A DNA stretch of 10,393 nt from an uncultured bacterium. Its GTDB lineage: Bacteria; Bacillota; Clostridia; Lachnospirales; Lachnospiraceae. Shown here in pieces: positions 5,496-10,393 of the stretch; within the stretch, counting starts at the first letter, position 1, and each line of letters starts with the position of its first letter. The DNA is taken from positions 1 through 10,393 of the forward strand of contig CAJMSZ010000060.1 in assembly GCA_905216215.1 (NCBI GenBank), given 5' to 3'. Under the pieces are notes generated by a model. It searched no databases and was not told the DNA's origin. It saw nothing but the letters and a program-made list of their open reading frames with translations. Position numbers and translations under genes: made by a program.

Positions 5496-6812
5496 TTAGC
5501 TGAGATTTCTACGGTCAATGACACGTTTCGCCTTGCCTTCGCTTCGTTCAATGGTCTTTGGCTCAACCAGTTTCACAACCACAGCCACACCAAGCGCCTG
5601 TTTCAATGCTTCTCCGATTCGTTTTCTCAGCGCTTCCAGCTGACTAATCTTATCTGAGAAGAAACTTTCATCTACTTCCACCATAACGGTCAGAATATCC
5701 ATGTTATTTTCACGGTCTACAATCATCTGATAATGTGGTGCAACGCCACCGCCGAAATTAAGCAACGCAGTTTCAACCTGAGTCGGGAATACATTAACTC
5801 CACGAATTACTTTCATATCGTCGGTACGCCCCTTGAACTTGGAAATACGAGGTGTTGTTCTTCCGCAGTCACAAGTTCCGTAAGAAATACTTGTCAAATC
5901 CTTTGTGCGATAACGGATTAATGGCATTGCCTCTTTTGACAAAGTAGTAAATACCAGTTCTCCCACTTCTCCCTCGGCACAAGGTGTCTGGTCTGCCGGA
6001 TTCAAAATTTCCGGATAGAAATGGTCATGATTGATATGTAAGCCCTTATGATGGATACAGTCCATAGCAACACCTGGTCCAAGGACCTCACAAAGTCCAT
6101 AAATATCAAAACAATGAATATGTAAAATTTCTTCGATTTTGTGACGCATTTCTTCGGTCCATGGTTCTGCCCCGTGGATACCAACTTTAATTTTCAAACG
6201 GTCGATTATTCCTGCTTCCTGCATGGACTCGGCAAGATAAAGTGCATAGGATGGAGTACAAGCAAATGCAGTGGCGCCAAAATCTTCCATGCACATCATC
6301 TGTCTCTTGGTATTTCCCGCAGACATCGGAATCGACATAGCTCCCAGTGCACGGGCTCCCATGTCAAGTCCCATTCCTCCGGAAAATAATCCATATCCAT
6401 AGCATACATGAAGTCTGTCCTCTGCCGTCAGTCCTGCCATTGTAAGACATCTGGCTACACACTCTCCCCAAAGGTCTACATCATTCTGTGTGTAGGATGC
6501 AAGCGTAAGCTTTCCTGTAGTGCCTGAAGTTCCCTGCACTCTGGCTACCTTTTCCGGTGGAACTGCCAGCAGACCAAATGGATAATTAGCACGTAAATCT
6601 TCTTTGGTAGTAAATGGAAGCTTGTTAATATCTTCGATTCCTTTGATATCTCCCGGTTCCAGTCCCATGCCTTTCATTTTCTCTGTATAAAATGGTACGG
6701 TCCCATATACGCGATTTACCAGGTCAACCAGTTTTTTACTCTGAATTGCCATCATTTCATCTCTGCTGGCGCATTCCATTTTGGTGTCTCTAATTCTTTC
6801 TGTCCATTCCAT
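5496..6812 (-). CDS. paaK: phenylacetate-CoA ligase (AMP-forming)
   Basis: This 438-residue enzyme belongs to the ANL adenylating family and activates phenylacetate or related aryl acetates with ATP and CoA (EC 6.2.1.30 type). The P-loop-like TSGTTGK lies at 95-101, the YGLCEVLGPG aromatic/acid motif at 238-247, the adenylate-binding RYRTKDL at 300-306, and RGVNVFPTQVE at 338-348. The C-terminal SEGKAKRVIDRR (424-435) carries the likely catalytic Lys. Length is normal for PaaK (about 430-440). Cysteines at 314 and 316 fit the CDCGR loop common in the family. The start at 6812 has GGAGA seven bases upstream. It follows iorB by 42 bp and is followed by the ACT gene. With IorAB upstream it can link aryl-acetyl-CoA and free aryl acetate in aromatic amino-acid metabolism; the direction in vivo and the preferred aryl group are not shown by sequence. 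Confidence 0.93.
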   Translation of the reverse strand: MEWTERIRDTKMECASRDEMMAIQSKKLVDLVNRVYGTVPFYTEKMKGMGLEPGDIKGIEDINKLPFTTKEDLRANYPFGLLAVPPEKVARVQGTSGTTGKLTLASYTQNDVDLWGECVARCLTMAGLTAEDRLHVCYGYGLFSGGMGLDMGARALGAMSIPMSAGNTKRQMMCMEDFGATAFACTPSYALYLAESMQEAGIIDRLKIKVGIHGAEPWTEEMRHKIEEILHIHCFDIYGLCEVLGPGVAMDCIHHKGLHINHDHFYPEILNPADQTPCAEGEVGELVFTTLSKEAMPLIRYRTKDLTSISYGTCDCGRTTPRISKFKGRTDDMKVIRGVNVFPTQVETALLNFGGGVAPHYQMIVDRENNMDILTVMVEVDESFFSDKISQLEALRKRIGEALKQALGVAVVVKLVEPKTIERSEGKAKRVIDRRNLS

Positions 6813-6854
6813 GCTCTTTTCTCCATGTTATTTCTTTTTATAATTTACATCTTT

Positions 6855-7424
6855 TTATAAATTAAAGCCTGCCTCAAAAGCTTTTTTATTGATTTCAATG
6901 GTCTTTGGCGGAACCGTCCGCTCAATGACATCAAACCACTGCTCTTTCGTAAAGTCCATATGCTGGGCAGCCACTCCAAGTACCACCAGATTAAATGTTC
7001 TTGGATTGCCAAGCTTCTTCGCTTCTTCTGTCGCATTTACTGCATATACTTTATATTCTTTCTCCAGCTCTTCCAGAATTCCTTCCGGATAAGAAGCTGC
7101 TCCGATTACAACCGGCATTGGATCGATTCTCCAGTCATTTACAACCAACGCCCCATTCGGCTTCAGGAAATGCGCATATCGGAGTGCTTCCAGTCGTTCA
7201 AATGCAATCAGTACATCTGCCTGACCTTCTTCCACAATTGGCTCTGCCACCTTTTCTCCATACCGGACGAAAGTAACTACACTTCCGCCTCTTTGTGCCA
7301 TTCCATGAACCTCTGACAGCTTCACATCATAACCTCCTGCAATTGCCAGTCCTCCGAGAACACGGCTGGTAAGCAAGGTACCTTGTCCACCCACACCTAC
7401 AATCATAATATTTTTTGTCTGCAT
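6855..7424 (-). CDS. iorB: indolepyruvate:ferredoxin oxidoreductase, beta subunit
   Basis: The 189-residue protein is the gamma-type (catalytic partner) domain of 2-ketoacid:ferredoxin oxidoreductases. It begins with NIMIVGVGGQGTLLTSRVLG (nucleotide-fold Gly motif at 10-15) and contains EVHGMAQRGGSVVTFVRYG, both hallmark stretches of this domain. With IorA it converts indolepyruvate, phenylpyruvate or hydroxyphenylpyruvate plus CoA to the aryl-acetyl-CoA, CO2 and reduced ferredoxin in the cytoplasm. Length is normal for IorB. The start codon lies 3 bp after the iorA stop, and its GAGGAGG site sits inside the last iorA codons, suggesting translational coupling and equal subunit supply. Confidence 0.94.
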   Translation of the reverse strand: MQTKNIMIVGVGGQGTLLTSRVLGGLAIAGGYDVKLSEVHGMAQRGGSVVTFVRYGEKVAEPIVEEGQADVLIAFERLEALRYAHFLKPNGALVVNDWRIDPMPVVIGAASYPEGILEELEKEYKVYAVNATEEAKKLGNPRTFNLVVLGVAAQHMDFTKEQWFDVIERTVPPKTIEINKKAFEAGFNL

Positions 7425-7427
7425 GTC

Positions 7428-9173
7428 TTATACCTCCTCTACCAGATTGGCTGCACCGAATTTGCACAAGGAGTTACATAATCCACATCCGGTACACATG
7501 GTATCATCAATCACGATTTTCCCATCTTTTCCTTTTGTCATGGCAGGACATCCCGGTTTCATACACATTCCGCAGCCTTTACATTTGTCTTTATCCACAC
7601 GATAAAGTGGCTTCTTCGCTTTACTGAGCAATACACATGGTGTTTTCGTGATAATCACGGAAACCTCGTCCCTTGCTACTTCCTCTTTGACAGTCTTCTC
7701 CAGAAGTTCTATATCAAAGGCATTAACTTCCACCACATGTTTGACACCAATGGCACGACACAGTCCCGGAATATCAATGGCCCAGGTTTCTTCACCCATA
7801 AGGGTTTTTCCCGTGGCTGCATGATCCTGATGTCCGGTCATTCCGGTGGTAGAATTATCCAGAATCATGACCGTTCCTGTAGCTTTGTTATACATCATAT
7901 TCATCAGGGAATTAACACCTGTATGTAAAAATGTAGAATCTCCGATCACTGCCACCCAGTTCTTAACATAGTCTTTTCCTTTTGTCTTCTCCATACCATG
8001 CAGCGTAGAAATGCTTGCGCCCATACAGACACAGGTATCAACTACACTAAGCGGGGCAACTGCACCAAGGGTATAACATCCGATATCTCCTGCAGCGTGC
8101 AGACCTAATTTCTTCAGCACATAATATACACTTCTATGTGGACATCCCGGACATAAGATTGGTGGACGTCCTGGTGCCTGTGCAGGATTTTTTAATTGTA
8201 AATCTTCTTTTAAAATAGCCTTGCGGATCATGTTGGCGCTGTATTCACCCTGAACGGTAAATATTTCTTTTCCGATAACTTTGATTCCCCAGGATTTCAC
8301 CTGTTCCTCAATGACGGGCTCTAATTCTTCTACCACATAAAGTGTATCCACCTTCTGGGAAAAATCCGCAATCAGCTGTTTCGGAAGTGGGTTTACCATA
8401 CCAAGCTTTAATACTGACGCATTCGGAAGTGCCTCTTTCACATACTGATAAGGAATTCCACTTGTGATCACACCGATACGGGTGTCGTTCATTTCTACCC
8501 GGTTGATATCCATTGTATTGGCAGCCTCTGCCAGTTCCAGATTGCGTTTTTCTATTTCTATGTGTCTGAGCTTAGCATTTCCCGGCATCATGACATTCTT
8601 CTGAATGTTTTTTACATATGGCTTATCTTCTACTTCTTCCCGGTCATGCAGTTCCACAAGCCCTTGAGAATGTGCAAGTCTAGTCGTCGTTCTTAAGATA
8701 ACCGGGCGGTCAAACTGCTCACTGATTTCATATGCACGTTTCACAAAATCCTTTGCTTCCGCACTGTCCGATGGTTCTAACACCGGAAGCTGCGCGGCTC
8801 TGGCAATCATGCGGGTGTCCTGCTCGTTTTGTGAGCTGTAAAGTCCCGGGTCATCTGCCACCACCATCATAAGTCCTCCATTAACGCCCATATAAGAAAC
8901 CGTATAAAGAGGATCTGAAGCTACATTCAGTCCTACATGCTTCATGCATGCCATAGATCGGACTCCGGAAATACTCGCGCCTATAGCCACCTCCGTAGCT
9001 ACCTTTTCGTTTGGCGACCACTCTGCATAAACATCTTCTTTATATTTCACCAGCGACTCACTGATTTCTGTACTTGGAGTCCCCGGATATGCTGCGGAAA
9101 CCTTGACCCCTGCCTCGTAAGCGCCACGGGCAATGGCTTCATTTCCCAGCATGATTACTTTTTTTCCTGACAT
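7428..9173 (-). CDS. iorA: indolepyruvate:ferredoxin oxidoreductase, alpha subunit
   Basis: This 581-residue oxygen-sensitive enzyme subunit binds thiamine diphosphate and iron-sulfur clusters. The N-terminal domain has LGNEAIARGAYEAG and AAYPGTPSTEI, the pyrimidine-binding part. The TPP/Mg motif is GDS at 411-413 with Asn440 in DNS. A ferredoxin-like tail carries CKGCGMCMKPGCP (Cys531, 534, 537, 542) and CTGCGLCNSLC (Cys560, 563, 566, 570), enough for two [4Fe-4S] clusters. I chose the ATG at 9173 because family homology starts at MSGKKVIMLGNEA and AAAGGA lies upstream; an in-frame ATG at 9215 overlaps the predicted promoter. It is the first gene of the ior-paaK operon, 72 bp after polC. The pair with iorB makes the assignment firm; the preferred aryl pyruvate is not decided by sequence. 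Confidence 0.95.
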   Translation of the reverse strand: MSGKKVIMLGNEAIARGAYEAGVKVSAAYPGTPSTEISESLVKYKEDVYAEWSPNEKVATEVAIGASISGVRSMACMKHVGLNVASDPLYTVSYMGVNGGLMMVVADDPGLYSSQNEQDTRMIARAAQLPVLEPSDSAEAKDFVKRAYEISEQFDRPVILRTTTRLAHSQGLVELHDREEVEDKPYVKNIQKNVMMPGNAKLRHIEIEKRNLELAEAANTMDINRVEMNDTRIGVITSGIPYQYVKEALPNASVLKLGMVNPLPKQLIADFSQKVDTLYVVEELEPVIEEQVKSWGIKVIGKEIFTVQGEYSANMIRKAILKEDLQLKNPAQAPGRPPILCPGCPHRSVYYVLKKLGLHAAGDIGCYTLGAVAPLSVVDTCVCMGASISTLHGMEKTKGKDYVKNWVAVIGDSTFLHTGVNSLMNMMYNKATGTVMILDNSTTGMTGHQDHAATGKTLMGEETWAIDIPGLCRAIGVKHVVEVNAFDIELLEKTVKEEVARDEVSVIITKTPCVLLSKAKKPLYRVDKDKCKGCGMCMKPGCPAMTKGKDGKIVIDDTMCTGCGLCNSLCKFGAANLVEEV

Positions 9174-9213
9174 ATCACAATCCGTCCTTTCGTCATAAAT
9201 ACCTATATATCCC

Positions 9214-9242
9214 ATGATAGCACAAAACTTTCGCGAATTAAA
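9214..9242 (-). promoter_or_regulatory. predicted extended -10 promoter of the ior-paaK operon
   Basis: On the minus strand TATCAT (9214-9219) is preceded by TGC (9220-9222), an extended -10. Seventeen bases further upstream is a weak -35, TTTAAT (9237-9242). Transcription would start near 9207 and leave about 34 nt before the iorA start at 9173. The 8-bp palindrome TTCGCGAA (9230-9237) lies between and over the promoter elements, a position where a repressor could act. The gap to polC has no strong terminator, so read-through from polC is also possible. Confidence 0.45.
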
Positions 9243-9245
9243 GCA

Positions 9246-10393
9246 TCAATTTGTGAAGTCAAACAAGGATAGCTGATTAGACTGCGGAAGATCACCAAAC
9301 AATCCCATTTTATCCATAAATTCTACTACTGTCTTACTGATTTTTGTCCGCTGGATAAAGTCATCCTTGGACAGATACGGACCGTCTTTCGCTGCAATTT
9401 CCACTGCTTCTGCAGCCTTATCACCCATACCTTCAATTGTATTAAATGGTGGAAGCAGTTTATCTCCTACAACCTGAAATTTCTTCGCTTTCGACTTATA
9501 AATATCAATGGGTAAGAAATCAAATCCCCGGGCATACATTTCCATGACATTTTTCATGTCCTTTAATGTATCCTGTTCTTTCTTACTAAGTTGCCCCTGC
9601 TCGTCACGCTTTTTATAATCTTTATAATGATAGAGCAGATTTTCCTTGCCCTGTCCCATCAGTTCATAAGAAAAAGCAGACGCACGGATTCCAAAATATG
9701 CTGCATAGTAGGCAAGTGGATAATTAATCTTACAATATGCAATGCGGTAAGCCATCATGACATAAGCCGCTGCATGGGCTTTCGGGAACATATACTTAAT
9801 CTTCTCACAGGACCAGACATACCAGTCCGGCACTCCGTGTTCTGCCATATCCTTCTTGAACTCCGGCCATTCCTTACATTTTCCTTTGGCAACGGTTCCT
9901 TTACGCACACGTTCCATGATAGTGAAGGATTCCTCACTGTCCAGTCCCTTATTAATCAGATAGGTCATAATATCATCACGGGTACAAATAGCGGTAGAAA
10001 TGGTCGCCTTTCCCTCTTCAATCAGAGTCTGTGCGTTTCCAAGCCACACATCCGTACCATGTGACAGACCAGAAATACGAATCAAATCGGAAATCTTCTT
10101 CGGCTTGGTATCCACTACCATCTGAATAACGAAGCCTGTACCGAATTCCGGGATTCCAAGGCATCCAACCGGGCAGCCGTCAATATCCTCCGGCTTGATT
10201 CCAAGGGCACTGGTATCGGAAAAGAGAGACATGACCCCTTTATCATCCAGAGGAATATCCGTAGCCCGGAAAATCTTGTTCACACCATCATATTCATTAT
10301 CCATAGAATCGGAATTAATCAGTTCTTCCAAAGTCTTAATCATGGTCGGATCATCGTGTCCCAGAATATCCAGCTTCAACAGGTTGTGGTCGA
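9246..10393 (-). CDS. polC: DNA polymerase III alpha subunit, Gram-positive PolC type (C-terminal part)
   Basis: The frame is open to the right edge, so the visible ~381 residues are the C-terminal quarter of the ~1,430-residue replicative polymerase typical of Firmicutes. Diagnostic PolC stretches are NLLKLDILGHDDPTMI at the edge, PEFGTGFVIQMVVDT and ISGLSHGTDVWLGNAQ in the polymerase fingers region, and FPKAHAAAYVMMAYRIAY. The NTIEGMGDKAAEAVEIA part is a helix-hairpin-helix-like DNA-binding segment. The protein ends in QLSLFDFTN, where QLSLF is the expected sliding-clamp binding motif. A TTG at 10379 is only an internal Leu codon. The N-terminal exonuclease, PHP and catalytic Asp residues lie outside the window. 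It ends 72 bp before iorA on the same strand; the two are functionally unrelated. PolC supports a Gram-positive low-GC host. Confidence 0.96.
   Translation of the reverse strand, partial: DHNLLKLDILGHDDPTMIKTLEELINSDSMDNEYDGVNKIFRATDIPLDDKGVMSLFSDTSALGIKPEDIDGCPVGCLGIPEFGTGFVIQMVVDTKPKKISDLIRISGLSHGTDVWLGNAQTLIEEGKATISTAICTRDDIMTYLINKGLDSEESFTIMERVRKGTVAKGKCKEWPEFKKDMAEHGVPDWYVWSCEKIKYMFPKAHAAAYVMMAYRIAYCKINYPLAYYAAYFGIRASAFSYELMGQGKENLLYHYKDYKKRDEQGQLSKKEQDTLKDMKNVMEMYARGFDFLPIDIYKSKAKKFQVVGDKLLPPFNTIEGMGDKAAEAVEIAAKDGPYLSKDDFIQRTKISKTVVEFMDKMGLFGDLPQSNQLSLFDFTN

Noticed and set aside
6960..7316. 118-codon plus-strand open frame opposite iorB
   Set aside because: Overlapped by other plus-strand frames and antisense to a firm gene; composition looks like random reverse-strand translation.
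9591..10064. 157-codon open frame on the plus strand opposite polC
   Set aside because: It lies fully antisense to a strongly conserved PolC domain, its translation has no recognisable motif, and I see no good ribosome site; a shadow frame.
1..10393. CRISPR arrays, tRNA or rRNA genes, insertion sequences
   Set aside because: No regularly spaced repeats, no tRNA-like cloverleaf or rRNA sequence, and no transposase other than the serine recombinase were seen.

Overview
The window reads as a chromosomal segment of a low-to-moderate GC Gram-positive anaerobe, most likely a gut Lachnospiraceae/Clostridia member. The signs are a Gram-positive PolC replicase, an oxygen-sensitive indolepyruvate:ferredoxin oxidoreductase (IorAB) next to a phenylacetate-CoA ligase and its ACT-domain partner, a DUF975 membrane protein, and strong AGGAGG-type ribosome binding sites. 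The genus is inference; there is no rRNA or other marker.

Layout: positions 1 to about 2170 are one end of an integrated mobile element. It carries the C-terminal part of an Abi_2 (AbiD/AbiF-like, HEPN) abortive-infection protein, a 216-bp intergenic region rich in RNA structure, and a large serine recombinase whose stop codon lies next to the element junction. From about 2170 to the right edge everything is on the minus strand and looks like ordinary chromosome. Read 5' to 3' on that strand it is polC (3' part), iorA, iorB, paaK, an ACT-domain protein, a Uup-like ABC-F ATPase, a DUF975 membrane protein, and the first ~76 codons of a lipoprotein substrate-binding protein (NMT1/THI5-like). The last gene is cut by the element. 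A 39-bp imperfect inverted repeat (2151-2189) centred at ~2170 straddles the break and is the likely att site.

How the genes work together: IorAB oxidatively decarboxylates aryl pyruvates from aromatic amino-acid transamination to aryl-acetyl-CoA and reduces ferredoxin. PaaK interconverts aryl acetates and their CoA esters, and the ACT protein is the usual small neighbour of this type of PaaK. The four to six genes downstream of an extended -10 promoter at ~9214 are spaced by 3-42 bp and are probably co-transcribed. The ABC-F and DUF975 genes look like passengers.

The most interesting part is 539-754. The minus strand encodes what looks like a ~76-nt small RNA. It has an extended -10 promoter (656-684), a UUCG-capped hairpin (616-643), and a 12-bp terminator hairpin followed by six U (574-609). 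Both hairpins are continuous only on the minus strand, where four positions are G-U wobbles; on the plus strand the same positions are C-A mismatches. The RNA lies antisense to the space between the Abi gene and the recombinase, and a plus-strand terminator-like hairpin (673-706 plus a T-rich tract) sits just before the recombinase. The arrangement could be antisense/attenuation control of the recombinase, or an RNA partner of the Abi protein. Neither role is shown by sequence alone.
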